64,000 nucleotides of DNA from Tetraselmis striata (lineage: Eukaryota > Chlorophyta > Chlorodendrophyceae > Chlorodendrales > Chlorodendraceae): NCBI GenBank assembly GCA_006384855.1, contig VCJN01002381.1, positions 62,001-126,000 on the forward strand, written 5' to 3'. The position numbers and the translations under genes were made by a program. Below the pieces are notes generated by a model. The model saw nothing but the letters and a program-made list of their open reading frames with translations. It searched no databases and was not told the origin of the DNA. This document shows positions 1-12,352 of the stretch, one piece after another. How positions within the stretch are numbered: position 1 is the first letter of the stretch; each line of letters begins with the position of its first letter.

Positions 1-803
1 CCACTGTCGAGTTAGCGCGGTAATAAATCGCGATTCGCGTAATTCCCATGTTGGTGTGTTTTCGGCCAGAAAAACAGAAGATTGCTCACCTAAACAGACT
101 GCGGACCTATGCCGACTTCGCAAGCAACTGAGTTTGGCTCTCAAGGACGGCTTCCAGTGTTTACATTGCGGATACAGGCGATAGGGAGCTGGGCCGAGTC
201 CATGACCGAGAGAGACGGCAAGAGACCGCAACCGAAGCATGATCATATCGTGGCATGTAAGCCGTTAAGGAAGGCATCATGCGCGGACAGGGGCAATCAT
301 CACTTGCTGCCGGCCAGTCAGCGTTGAGGGTGACTGCCGCCTGGCGGTGCAGACAGTGGCAAACAGCCAAACAAGTGTCAGCACCATCCGTAATCTGACG
401 TCAACGCCAACGCTGATGATGGCGATGATGAGGATGACGAGCACCTACATTCCTTTTATATTTTCCCATGCATGCAGTACAACAAAGTCAGGAAGCCGAA
501 ATATGTGGCGGCCGGAGTGCACAGGGAGCACCACACGCAATGTGAACAATGCACCTACTACGCAGTTAGTGGAAGCAGACTGGGATTAAATTGAACCCCT
601 ATCATCTGCCACCTCGTTTCGGCATCTGAGTATTAAATAGACAGCGAGGACGCCGATATACTGCCGTTGTCAGTATATGAGACTGAATGACCATGTCATT
701 GAGACACGCTTGACGTAGGGCGCTGTCCTCCGCGGCTGTTTATGTCACAAACTGACCATCAATCCATGCTGTGAGGGGCCAGAGTGCCGGCACGGTTAGC
801 GCT
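1..803. other. No gene recognised
   Basis: I see no recognisable coding region, RNA gene or repeat here. The short open frames have low-complexity translations and no family motif. Part of this stretch may be 3' flank of the phospholipase gene that ends at 804 on the minus strand. Confidence 0.4.
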
Positions 804-2241
804 TCACAGCTCCTTGTTGGCACGGAACGCACCAGTCAGCGCGAGCGTGAGCTGAATCCCCCTCTCCATCACCGGCACCACCTCGTCGTACGGACACCGG
901 GCGGAGAAGCCCTTGTTCCCCTCCTTGAGGTGCTTGTTGATGCACTCGATGAAGGTCGTGTGGCATCCAGCGGCAGCAACGCCTAGCAGGAGGACAGGCA
1001 GTGCATTCGCCGTCAGCTGCTCTGTGGGCGGGAAGCAGGGATGGTGCACAGCGAGTCTGAGCTACGCACCTGCCGCTCCCACGCACTCGTCGTGATGCTT
1101 GCAGCATTCATCAACGTCGTCACAGGGCTCCGCCCCGGGGCATCCTGCGGACTCGGGGGATAGGGCAGGGAGAGGGGGCGCCTCTGTAAGTCATCGCCAT
1201 GCAAGCGAGCATCGGATCGCAACCATTCCAAGTGAAACCCCTAAAATCCTAAGTACATGGGGATTCACCGCCGTTTAATCACAGTGGCATCGGGAAAGTA
1301 GGCGGCAATGCCGGGATAGGGTATGTGATGCTGCGCGCACCCGTATGTGAGACGCCGCAGAACTTGCCGTAGCGAATGCCAAAGCTGTCGCAGTTCAGCT
1401 CGTAGCACTTGTTGGAGCACTCCTCCCCGGGCGACGGTGCGGAGGGTGCTCCCCTGCCATGAGCTGGAGGACGGGGTCGCCTCTGCGCACACGGGGCAGA
1501 GGGCGTCGGGCATCTTCTCAGTCCTCGGTGATGACAGAAGCAGCATGGTGGCAGGCACACAGCACCAGGTTGCATATCCCTAGCCAGACAGGAAAGCCAA
1601 TTATCCGGGATTTTTGGCGCCCCACATAGTGTAACTTGCGTCGTCAGATGTTGGTTATGTAGCGCTCCAGTCCCGCCACCATATCGCCACTCAGACCGTA
1701 TGATAACATTTTTGACGTTCATCCAGGGTCGCTATGGGTACCTGTACGCGTAAGTCAAGCCGTATGGAATTTTACGAGCAGTGACATACAGTCTGCGACT
1801 GCCCTGCTTCCAAGGCCACCACAGTCCCTACATAGAAGAGTGCCGATATTTCTCAACGATGTCAGCCGGGCTAGTCGTTCGATTCCGTGACCAAGCCTGA
1901 AGTGGGGGCCAACTAACAGCAGATACTTTACTAAATCTTGGATGGGGGGCATGCGGGGAATCCTTCGTCGCCACGACCGCTGAATTTATCTAGCCTTTCG
2001 CTCGGCCGACATACTGCACTTAAAGATGGGGAATCTCTTAGTCACACGCGCGCGCGTGGGTATCTTCATTAAGTGTGGGGGGGAGGCGGAGGGCACGGAG
2101 GGGGAGGGGGGGGAGGGCGAGCCCAGTCTCCATTACCTGGCCGCTGGAACTCGGTAGCGCCGCGTTCATAGGCGCGCTAGACACCAGGCACAGCAGAGCG
2201 AGTGAGAGGGCCACAGCCGCCGCACGTCCGCGCAGAGTCAT
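804..2241 (-). CDS. Plant-type secretory phospholipase A2, four exons
   Basis: Likely hydrolyses the sn-2 ester of phospholipids in a Ca2+-dependent way after secretion. Exons by splice sites and phase: 2241-2137, 1482-1341, 1144-1070 and 982-804, giving 501 nt (166 residues plus stop). The start at 2241 gives a signal peptide with hydrophobic core AVALSLALLCLV. Next comes a Pro/Arg-rich stretch, then the family core: EECSNKCYEL, the Ca2+ loop YGKFCGVSHTGCPG, and the catalytic helix DECCKHHDECV with the His-Asp pair. The C-terminal part (CHTTFIECINKH, then ARCPYDEVVP) matches plant sPLA2. Cysteine spacing looks complete and the length is usual for the plant group. Introns are about 654, 196 and 87 nt, all GT-AG. 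The first intron is long and its acceptor (1484-1483) was chosen because it keeps phase 0, so the Pro-rich start of exon 2 is the least certain part. An upstream in-frame ATG at 2307 exists but would bury the signal peptide. Confidence 0.88.
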
Positions 2242-4100
2242 TGCGCTACTCGGTAGGTGGATCGTACACGTGAGTGGAGTCCAAGCAAGCAGCGGGATTA
2301 CGAGCACTGACTTCTGGACACCGGACAGCTAGGCAGCGACTGGCCATGCGCCTTCAAACTATCTGCGTAGGTAGCTGGGTGACTGCCTGGCGGTATTCTT
2401 ATTGCCTCTGAAGATATCTGCCGGCGGCAGCGGGGAAGATGTGCGGTGCACAGCGAGTCGTTGAAGTCGACCGACCGGTTTCTAGTTGTGCCATCCGCTG
2501 CCGGTGACCCACAAACAGTTCGGTGATAAATTGACACGCTGATAGCATTAGCAATTATAACGAGTTTATTACGTTGTAGCTACGATATATTGTAATATCG
2601 AATTTAATATCGAAATTTAATATTAATATAGGAAAAACGACAAACCGGTTAACTAAACAAAAAGTGCACGTTGCATCAGGTACCGGTACCTGTAGTAGTC
2701 GTAACGGCGCGGTCGCGACTGTGCCTAGCGACTACAGGATACCCGTGATTACGACCCACACTGCTGCTGGTAGCCTGGTACATATAGTCGCCAGGTACGA
2801 GCGACCATTCTTTATTTAATACCGGTGATACTGCTGTGTACTATAACGACAATAATTCTTTAATAATTAATAATGGCGACCATTGATAATGGTCATAATG
2901 AGAATAGATGCTTGAATTACACGGTGCTAAGTACGACGGGTGTTACCCGACGTAACAAATTCCACCGTACGCGGCTAGAACGCTATTGCCGTGTGCCCAC
3001 GTAGTCCATCCCTCACCCCTATATGACGCCCCGCGACGCGGCGTTGTCTCCACCTTCTGCCTTTGCGCCAGCTTCCAGCTAGCGCAACGGCATCGAGACT
3101 CTCGCAGTCTCGAAAGGTGATGCACGATCTCACAACGACGTTCGACGCCAGCCGCGTACTTGTTGCGACTGCAATAACGACAGCAAGCCGTACTATGGAC
3201 GACACACGGTTGCCTAACGACCTATACAATTCGGAGGGGTGTTGTGGAGGCAACGCCGCAAGTTCGACAACTGACAACGCTAGACTCACTTCGCGGGTGC
3301 AGCGGATGAACGATGCTTCGGCTCGATGAGCTGGACTCCCGCACCTCTTCCATTCAACAACTACCACCGCAAAAACCCATTCCCGCGACGCCAACCGACG
3401 GCCTCGAGGGTGATGACGAGGAGGACGACCCTCCCCCCGGTTTCCCTGCAAAATTTCTAGGCCACGTGGCGTTCATCGACCCGCGCGATACCCGCCGAGA
3501 CTTGCCGATGATGACTCGCTCGTTGGCGCGGATGGAGCGTTGCTGCCGGTTTGAGTTCCGCCGCATTTTATTTGCGGTTTTTAATGTGAATAATAAGTAT
3601 CCTTACGTACCCGCATTTTAACAGGAACCAAAACCTTGCCAACACAACGCGGCTAACTAATCGCGCTTGGCCTCCCTCCGTGACATTGCATGATTTTTGT
3701 TGCGAATGCCAAGAAGTCGCTGAGATGATGTTTAAGCACGGAGGGGATGCCTCAGATGTTGCTCGCTTAAAATTTGATAGAAAAACAGACCCACAGGGCG
3801 ATGCAATCGCAATGAGAAAAAATGGTCGGAGGGTGGACGGGCGCGCAAGCTGTCAAGATGGCGCAAAGGAAGGATGTGGACTCCCGTCGCTGCTCCGGTG
3901 TGTCATATAGCATGGCTGATTAGGGTTGGCGCGTGCGCCGCTAGTCATCGGTGTTGCTAGCGGAATGCGAAGCGGCCGTTTGCCCGGTGTAATTCAAACC
4001 TTTATATAATATTGCCAATGTGACTATTCAAGCAAGGAGGGGCCGCATTTGCCATCATGCCGCCCATGGGCGGGCAGGCCTCCATGGGGTGTTGGCCCCA
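2242..4100. other. Upstream region, no firm gene
   Basis: This holds the 5' flank of the phospholipase gene, an AT-rich stretch near 2560-2900, and open frames at 3063-3621 on the plus strand. The latter translate to a charged, possibly helical peptide (NDASARLDELDSRTSS) followed by an acidic Pro-rich stretch (GDDEEDDPPPG) in another frame. I do not recognise it. It could be a gag-like relic or an unannotated exon. Confidence 0.3.
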
Positions 4101-4352
4101 TCAGGGAGTGCACCACCCGAAGAACTGCCAACAAGCAGCGCACGGAAAGGCTGCCGGGTCTATGTAATCCAGCATGGCGCTGGACAGCACAGCCGAGCCG
4201 CCGAAGCGCTTGATCTTTTGCAGCACGACGCCAATGGCGTATGCTGCAGTGGCGGCGCCCTTGCGCAGCGAGTGCGATGTCCACAGGGAGCCGTCGGTCG
4301 GTTGCTCCCCTAGTTCTTGTGCCACGCGCTGCAACCAAGCAATGACGGTCAC
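4101..4352 (-). mobile_element. Tyrosine recombinase relic (DIRS/PAT type)
   Basis: The translated piece carries the C-terminal half of a tyrosine recombinase as found in DIRS-group retroelements. The box SHSLRKGAATAA holds the conserved His and Arg, and it is followed by KIKRFGGSA and LDYID, which belong to the end of the domain. Only this end is seen and no reverse transcriptase lies beside it. I treat it as a fossil fragment. Confidence 0.6.
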
Positions 4353-4837
4353 GGTGCACCCGCTAGTACTTTACTTCCGGTCAGTTTTGGCTGAAAGCAC
4401 CACCCGGGCGGGGTACCCGATACACAACCGGACTATCACGAAAACATCACCGCACCACTTCGCTGCCCTCAAGGCGTTGTCTCACGGGTTTGGTCCTCCG
4501 GGGTGCACGACACTGCGGTAGTTGCTTAACTTACTGCCACCTCTCCTCCCAACACCACCTCTCACATTAGCCCCAACCCTGCCCGCACAGCCGTGGAGAT
4601 GATGACCATGTACGACGGACACAACCAGTGCACCGAAAGTAAGTCGCCCCCGCGCCGGTCCCCTTGGCGTTTCGTTGTCTCCTTCTCTCGCACCGGCCTG
4701 GAACTTGGCACGCTTGGGCCATGAGGCGCCGTTCTCCTTGCTGTTTCTTAGCACTCGCTTGCCATGCTGTCGGAACGCAATCACGGGGGACATCCATCTG
4801 AAAGCATCCCAGCGTGATCTCTCGATCCCGACACCTA

Positions 4838-5760
4838 GCCATAACCCATATGGAGGATAACTATCGGATTTTAGTGAGGGTGTCGCAGCGGGGGGGGAGG
4901 GGGGTGGGGGGTAATCTTCTCTTCTGCCCAGCGGGCTATAGGGTCGGCAGCACCGTGCGGGACGCAGAGAGCCGCCATAGCCATATTGATTCGACCCCCG
5001 CGGCAGCTAGCGTGGTCAGACATCGCACCCGCACCCAGGTCAGGTAACCGTTCACGGGAATGTTATTTACACAGTACGGCACCCTCTTGCCGAGCGGAGG
5101 CCGGTGTGGTCGCCGGCCACCGCGATGCGGCCCCAATTGACCTGGGGCGACTTTGTAGTAGGCGGGCATTTTGCGCACTCGCTCACCGGCATCTCGCCGC
5201 AGGAATCGATGGGGCACCCATCCGCGGGGGTCTCCGTAGCCACCGAAGGGCTCTAGAGCCAGCCATAACCCATATGGAGGGTATCGGGTTTAATTGGATT
5301 TGAGCTTGGTCTCGCCTGTCGTGGGGGCGAGGAGGCGGTTTGACGTCTCCGCTATACGCACTATATTCGACGCTTGCGGCAGCTTAGCGTGGTCAGGCAT
5401 CGCATTGGCACGCAGGCCAGGCAACCGTCCACATGAGTGTTATTTACACAGTACGGCACCATGTCGCGGAGCGGGAGCCTTTATTGTGGTCGCTCGCCGT
5501 CGCGATGCCGCTCCGGTGTAGCTGGCGCGACTGTGTAGTAGGCGGGCATTCTAGGCACTCGCTTACCGACCTCTTCATAGGAATCGAGGGGTCACCCATG
5601 TGCAGCGGTCTCCGTAGCCACCGAAGGGCTCGGGAGATAGCCATAACCTAAATGGGGGATAATTATCGGGCTATAGTGGGTGTGCTGTCCGGCATGGGAC
5701 AAGCTTGGTCTCGCCCGTAGTGGGGCGAGGAGGCGGTTTGACGGCTCCGCCATCCACGTG
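4838..5760. repeat. Diverged tandem repeat, about 380-425 bp units
   Basis: Two units and part of a third follow each other, starting at about 4838, 5262 and 5640 with the shared marker GCCATAAC. Shared blocks include the marker TATTTACACAGTACGGCACC, a GTAGTAGGCGGGCATT block and a CCGTAGCCACCGAAGGGCTC block. The third unit is cut off after the GAGGCGGTTTGACG block. No open frame persists through the units, so this looks like non-coding satellite-like DNA. Confidence 0.7.
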
Positions 5761-6126
5761 ACTGATGCAAGTGATTTGCTCGTAGCATGCTATTACAGGC
5801 CGGCGGAACACTACTTCGAGCGTGGTTTCGGCGCTTGGTCAGGCCAGCTACCCGCAATGTCGCCGTGCAGACGGAGCCGGGCGGGCAACTGAAGTTAAGC
5901 AACGGGGGTGGCAAGAGAGACCTGTGTTTCGCTTGCATGGCTCTCCTGGCGAGAGTGACCCCCCTCGTCGGCGCTAGACACAGCGCCTGCCGCCATTGCA
6001 GCCGGAACGTGGCACGCGGGGCCGCGTTGTTGACATAAGCCGCCCCCATCCCGCCCACCAAGCGGTTGACTGTGTGGTGCTGCCCAACCCGGACCGATTG
6101 GCTAGCAAGCGTGTTGCTTCTTGCTT

Positions 6127-6920
6127 TTGATATATATAGAAATGAGGACTTTGTGGCTGACTTCCGCGTCAAGGCCAACAAAATCATGAGGTCGACCGAC
6201 GCATCGGAGTACATCACCGTCTCCATGGACAACAGGCATGGCGACCTCTTGGAGTCGTTCATGAGGGGCGTCAGCAAGACTGATGCTGCCAACGGGACCG
6301 GCACCTTCCTGCAGCACGTCACTACGCTCTACATGCACAAGATGGTGGGCAGCGACCGACCATGGCGGTGCGGGCTTCCGCTCCATGCGCATCAACAAGA
6401 AGGTCAGCATCACCATGGCCGGCACCCTTGTCTACGTGAATAAGCTGGAGCGCCAAGGCTCCAAGACCGAACATGGCTACATCCAGAAGGTCTCCTTTGG
6501 GATTAGCACCTACGTGCTGCCGAACACCCCTAGAGCGATCTTGCGGCCAGCCAAGACCCTGCGCGACAACGTGCAAGGATCCTCCTGTCAACATCTGCCG
6601 GACAAAGTGGCCCACCCCCTCCGTATGATGACCTCAGGGGCTACATGGGCAATCATGTAAGCGCCTATCCATCTGCCCCTGCCCACATTCCATTGATTAC
6701 ATGTTACTCACCGACCGCTTGCGGCTGTGCTGCTGGCAGGCAGTTGTCAGCTTGCGCGCGTTCCAAGCGCACATGGAGCGTGCGCATGACGCCGACCTAC
6801 CTATGTGGCGTCTGGGCGACAACATTGTGGAGCACATCAACAACTATGTGCCCGCTCAGGTGGGCGTGGTTCACCGTGCTTACACTCTGCACCCCCATCT
6901 CACTAAAGGCCGATGCGGGG
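6127..6920 (+). CDS. Unrecognised candidate gene with introns
   Basis: I do not recognise a family. The 5' part translates to a charged, non-repetitive peptide (DFVADFRVKANKIM, then VSMDNRHGDLLESFMRGV). The frame changes near 6350, where either a short intron or a frameshift could lie, and continues with MRINKKVSITMAGTLVYVN. A good donor at 6658 (GTAAGC) and an acceptor ending at 6738 would join an exon encoding LRAFQAHMERAHDADLPMW and HINNYVPAQ, which ends at a possible donor (CAG then GTGGGC). The mix of charged residues and plausible splice sites suggests real coding sequence, host or transposon. Exon borders are guesses. Confidence 0.3.
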
Positions 6921-8319
6921 CTACACACATCCCGCGCACGGGCTTTGGCGTCCCAACGATTCCGTTGGGCGTGGCCAGCCTATGGATGCCAATAGCCAGC
7001 CTATGGACGCGGTCAAGCCGTTGGCGCGTTGAATTACATCCACCGCATGCATTACATACACCGCCGGCTCCTTTGCCGCTGACCCAACATCTATATGTAT
7101 GTGCATGTTAATGTATGAGAACAAGATGAGCGGGTGCGCCGTGAAGAAGGACAGCCACACCTCCAAGAAGTCATTTGGGATGCAGCCGGGTGCGTTGCGC
7201 CTTCTGATATAGATATGTGTATGGAGGTAGGGTTATGGTGTTAACCCTGACACTATATGCGATGGCGACAGTATTCAGCAAGCCGTCAAATTTTCAGGTC
7301 TACATTATTAGCACTGTGTCGCAGCAAGGCCACCCACCTTGGCGACTGGCGGCCCCTTTGTCGAGGCCCGCGGGTCGACGGCAGAGGTGCGTTAAACCTT
7401 TGCATGGGCTCCGTCGTCTTGTGCTATCCCAGCCGGCGGCGGGTCAACCAAGCGATGGCGACCGGATTAGCAAGCGATATGCTTGTCTTGTATGATGTGC
7501 GAGGGACGGCAATTAGGCGCTAGTTGCTATGTAGTGCGCCAAGCAGGGGAGCATGTGGTGATCGCGGGAGGGATACATACCGTGGCTCGACCGCCTCCAC
7601 CTCCGCCCCTGCGCCCTTCCCCCACGGCAGATCTACGGCTTCCCACGCGCTTGCCGGGGGGCGGAAAGGACCTCTGCAAGCACAACGCCAAGCTCAAAGA
7701 CGGGTCTCATGGGTGTGTTTACTCGCAATTGAGTTACCGCGCTGGGTTGGATACGCCTCAATTGCACCCTTCGGTAGCGTTGCATGCACATCTTGACCTG
7801 CATACAACAGCCTAGTTTACTCGTGCTACGATGGTGCCTTTGGCGACGCGATCCCTTATTGGCTTGCCTCCCCGTTCAAAGCAGCCCCATCTGCAGTTGT
7901 ATCCATCCGCCCATCCCCGGTCCGGCGGGGATGTCTGCGACTCATCGCACCTCACCAATTCCACCTTGTTGTCCTTGCCTTGGCCGCCGACACCGCTAGA
8001 TGGGTCGCCAGGCGCCGGGCTTCCAGCGCGCCCCTCTGCGCCGCGGCTAGAAATAATCACGTGGGTTCGTTTCTCTGTGTACAATCCCCCTCGAAAGTCT
8101 TGACATGTACATATCAGTCCATATCGCCACGTCAGCACCGGCGGCGCCGACCGCCGAGTGGTACAGTGGCGCATGTTTATGATATAATTTACTTAGAATA
8201 TTCATCAACGGCTTGAGATGTGATAGGTGGCGGAGGGGGGCCTGCCTGTTACGCTCGTGATTCCGGTCTGCGCAGATTCGAACCCTGCCGGGCCCCTCGG
8301 TGGAAATATAACCGGGGGA

Positions 8320-8337
8320 GGGGGGGGGGGGGGGGGG
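8320..8337. repeat. Poly-G tract, 18 bases
   Basis: An uninterrupted G run on the plus strand, preceded by a shorter G5A block. Long G or C runs recur in the window. Their exact length in an assembly is often unreliable. Confidence 0.9.
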
Positions 8338-9253
8338 ATGCAAATGTTTTTTAGGTTATCCTACAAACCCTAGTACAGTGGCTTACCGCGCGACCCGCAT
8401 CCCGATAAAAAAGGCGATGTACTCGCCCCGCGCGGGCAAATTTTCCCAGCTTAAGGGCCCGCTAGGCGCAGCCCAACAACAGAATATGGGAGCGTATTGA
8501 TGGCCGGCCCTACCACATACCCTGGACGATTCCCTAGCAGGTGACCATATGGACCCACCCGCTGACTCGGGGGCTGCACCTCTGCGCAGTATGGGCTGAA
8601 GCCCGGCTCTACCAAGGGCGCATTGAATGCGGACAGCAGCCGTAGGTGAGCTGGCTTTTGAGCAAGCCTTTATCGCAGTATTGGCCGTTTTGCGGGAACT
8701 GCTCACTTGCTTGCCTGCCGACGGTGGGGAGAGCGCGCCTTTGTGAATGTGCTCTACGATGGTAGAACTAACTCTTGGTGTGCATCCGTACAGATAGAAC
8801 GCATATACGTGCGATATAAAAATTCGTGCCCTTGTGACATTGGGTTATCAAATTCATTACTAACCCTGAACAATGACACGCACACGTATGGCATTGACAA
8901 CGAGAGCCCAACAAACGCCACTTAGGGCTCCCCCCACGCATGATGCCGCGTTCACGTATGACAGATGGAAGGGCGCGGCCGGAAACGAAGGTGAGGGCTC
9001 ATAAGGGGCCAATGTACAATTGATGTTTGACTAGTGGGGCAAGAGTTTTGTGGGCAGCTGTACATGTCGTCTGCCACGCCCCGGCTTGGGGTTCTGGGCA
9101 GTCTTTGTGGTGCTCGAGAGGTTGGACTGCCCGGCATCCCCAGCCACTCACGTGCGTAAGGTGGCGGTTGGCGGCTGCGCAATCGCGCACGCGCGGTCCT
9201 CAGTACTTTGCGATGTACTTAACTTCCGCTAGTACATGACTTCGCCCGCGGCC

Positions 9254-9286
9254 CCGTAAATTGTACCATAGTGGGACAATTTACGG
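9254..9286. repeat. Perfect 11-bp inverted repeat
   Basis: CCGTAAATTGT at 9254-9264 pairs perfectly with ACAATTTACGG at 9276-9286 across an 11-base spacer. It is not next to any gene I can support and could be part of a small mobile element. Confidence 0.7.
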
Positions 9287-9332
9287 CGTCGGGGACTGTA
9301 CAAAAACGCTCGGATGCTTCCCTTTTCTCACT

Positions 9333-9405
9333 GAAGAGACGCTGCAAGGGTTTCAGGGTTTCACTGTTGTTTGTCATGTCGCATGGGCGAGAAAAAACAA
9401 AAAAC
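9333..9405 (+). repeat. SINE-like repeat copy 1, A-rich end
   Basis: It shares AGAGACGCTGCAAGGGTTTC with 40354-40374 and then a looser match that runs into an A-rich end. It belongs to the small family also seen at 40325-40409 and, reversed, at 58526-58600. Confidence 0.4.
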
Positions 9406-10762
9406 TATCGATGCGGCCACCGTGATGACGCGATGATGCATTTTCATCTCATGCTCCGAACCGCCCTTCCTTCTCGTCCGCGCCGTCAGCGATGGCAGAT
9501 TCAGTGGGTCTCTCGTTGGCAAGCTCAATAGACACCGAGCGCAAACAACTCAAGAAGAACCATGCTGCGACTTCTACACGTTCATCTGCGACAAGGAAGC
9601 TTGTGGGCTATCAGCGGTCCGCTTATCGCGGGCGCCAGCCGCACACCCGCAAGCCCCGCTGGACTTGTGAACGCGCGGATGTAGCACGATGGTGGGGCAC
9701 CGAAGGAGGGAGACTCTGCCGGACATGACCGCAACACGCCGGCAACACGTGGGGGGCTTTCGCCGGTGCTGCTCTTCTTTCGTATTTTCGTCGTGTCTGG
9801 CGGTGATGAGCGGTGACTCACGAGCTCGCCCGGTCCGTGTTGTGTCTGCGCCTCGTCTGCGGGGATGGCAAGTACATATATGAGTAAATAAAGTACATAC
9901 ATACAAGTATTGTATATCAAGAAACACTCGGAGGGGTGATAGGCATGGGCCATGCGAACGATCAAAGTTTCTTGCAAAAGCTATTAAGAACGCTGATAAC
10001 GCAGGCTACCTGCGTGGCCTAGGCTGGAAGGGAGCGTGTACATATACGACAGTGCTGTGAGCCTAGCGTGAACTACGGAGTCGTTCAATAAGTACTAACA
10101 CCAAGCCGCGTAGTAACGACTACATGACACCACCACCACGAGGCATGCTGACGGTTTGGTTTAGGGATCGTGCATCAAGTAATCCTTATATAATGCTATG
10201 CATGTCCGCTTCAAAATATAAAATGACACAAGAAAATTTGACAGCATCCGCTAACGACGCAGCAGTGCGCCGGCATGCAAGGGCAACGATTCTGAAAAGT
10301 AACAAAGTAGGACGAGATTTCAAGGGCAGCAAAAGAGAGAGGGAGAAACGGAGTATATAGGAAAATTGTTCTTGCATCGACCATCGAACACGCAAAGACC
10401 CTGTGCAGGTGTGCATATGCTCCTCTTCACCAATTTCTACAATTTCTATAACCATTTATTTTCTCTATAGGTGGCAGAATATTTTTAAAACCCGGACTTC
10501 ATGTTGTTTTGGGTACATGAGCGGTAATTTTGTTCAAGGCGCGATGTCCACGTCGGCATTATTAACCCAAATACCGATGTGCGAGTGCAACGATTCGCGG
10601 CCATGGACCTCAAAATTCGCAATCCAATGTTGTACCCGTCCAAAAAATACACATTGATGCTTGTCTATTGTGGTGCGCGCATATGTGCGTTCTGAGAAAA
10701 GTCACCGTTCTGTTTTAGAATGCCTCTGCGCTTTCGCAAGTAAGGCCGCGGCCGGCCAGGAG

Positions 10763-10807
10763 TGGAGGATCCGGGGTGCGGCAGGCCCGGCGGCACCACC
10801 CCACCTC
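10763..10807 (+). repeat. Dispersed GC-rich repeat (pair with 49235-49278)
   Basis: About 45 bases around GGTGCGGCAGGCCCG and CGGCACCACCCCACCT recur nearly unchanged at 49235-49278, directly beside a Gypsy LTR. The element behind the repeat is unknown. Confidence 0.6.
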
Positions 10808-12301
10808 CGTGTGGTGGGCGCCGGTAACCCCTAAGACCCGTGCCCGGCTGGGTCTGGCGGGGGGCTGAGCGGAGTGACCGGTTGTGGCGGGTCCTTGGAT
10901 CCTGTGACGACGGGGAGCCCCACGGGGGGGGTTTCAAATAATACTCCTTGTCTCGGTAGCGCATGCTGGCGCCGCCGGGCAGCATGTACGACCTTGGCTT
11001 TGCGTCGGCCTCACCGAGATCAGCCTACATGTGGTGAGGGGCATGTACGACTCGGATGGGGGCAGCCTACTCGGGAGGGATGTTACGACCCGCGACCGAC
11101 GTGCAAACCGATCTGGCCATCCCCCCCACCCGTATGTGTTCCATGTATTTGTTAATCACTCAAATCCCGGCCTAGTAAAGCGGATGAGTGTCCGGCGGCG
11201 CCCTGCGGCTGACCCGTTCGGAACACCCGGGAAACCCTCCTCAGCCATCCTGCGAGAACGGGCGAGGGCGGCGAGCGCGAGGAGACTATGCGAGCCCGGC
11301 ACTTAAAAGGCGGGGCGGGTATATATAGTGTTCGGGGGCGGAGAGGCCGGTCATGGCAGCAACTCAGTGGAGGCCGGGAGACAGGAGCCGGAGTGCCCTG
11401 AGGGAGTTGCAACCATGCAGCGGGAGGAGTGAGTTGGCGGCCGGCTCGATTTGACCGTGCTGGACGGGCAACTACGACGACGAGGCGCGCTGCGGAGGCA
11501 AACAGCGCGCCGGCGAGCATGACCTACCGGCATGTCGACCACGGCGCGACGACACGCGGACCCGGGGGGGGGGGGGGCGAGGGGTTGGTGCCCGCCTTTC
11601 CCTTTCCAGTCCCCTTGGGGATCCTACCGTAAGACCTTTGGCGGGCGAGATGGAGGCAGCATCGGCGGAACGCGGCCGAGGCCGGCGGACCGCCACAACC
11701 GGCGTAGTGGGACGATCAGCGCCGCGACCCGCGGAATATTTTCAGCGATGTCGCCAGGCGGAGCCAAGATGCAACACGACGACTGAAGGTTGCACGGTGC
11801 CGGTGCATTACCGATATACAGGAAAACCTTCTTGAGGGTGGGGCGAGTACTATGTTCGTAATCCCCGTACCGCCAATTAGCGGTAGTCGCTCGTACGGGC
11901 GATTGCCCGCAGATATCCGAAAATCGACACATCTACTGATCACGTGATAGAAGGAGGCGGGGTTCGGAAACGAAAGGGGGTGCTAAAGCTGAGTTGCAAT
12001 CACACTATGTGTTCCCTACTATGGTTGGAGGTGGCAGGTGAACCATCTCTAACCATAGGTGAAACAACTTAGCGACTAGTCTTAGCGGTAAAGAGCAGCA
12101 GACGAGCACGTAAATAATCAATTTCAATCTACTCAATTTTTATTTCCTCTGTGCTTTCAACCGGACGACGAGTTCGTGTTGAACTCATTCAATATAGACT
12201 CAATATATTCAATATATTAGTTGATTTCACAAGGAACGCCTGGTTTGCTGAAGAATTTCAGGTCTGGTTACAGGTTGTGAAAATCAGGAATTTGCGCCAT
12301 G

Positions 12302-12352
12302 CTAGGGCTATCTCGTACAGCTAGAGAAACCACATAAACTAGTTTAGAACAT
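12302..12352. repeat. 50-bp flanking motif, copy R1
   Basis: It reads GCTAGGGCTATCTCG, then a variable few bases, then CATAAACTAGTTTAGAACAT. Copy R2 is at 15058-15110 and a shorter copy R3 at about 17505-17545. R1 and R2 bracket the DIRS-like unit. A block of about 25 bp beginning TTCACAAGGA at 12353 also repeats at about 12226. Confidence 0.7.

Larger units (their letters stand above)
6921..12300. other. Long stretch without recognisable genes
   Basis: I find no convincing gene in this 5.4 kb. It contains an 18-base G tract (8320-8337), a perfect hairpin (9254-9286), an SINE-like copy (about 9333-9405), a GC-rich block shared with 49235-49278 (10763-10807), and a TATA-like TATATATA near 11318 in front of a short open frame starting at 11353. 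That frame, followed by a GTGAGT donor near 11429, could be a first exon, but no partner exon was found. Confidence 0.35.

Noticed and set aside
5663-6322. Minus-strand frame of 219 residues
   Set aside because: Low-quality composition and antisense to a better plus-strand candidate; no motif.
8255-8300. T-loop-like GGTTCGAATC on the minus strand
   Set aside because: The 5' part of a tRNA is missing; a G tract lies where it should be.
11318-11440. TATA-like box with short open frame as a gene start
   Set aside because: A donor follows but no partner exon or homology was found.
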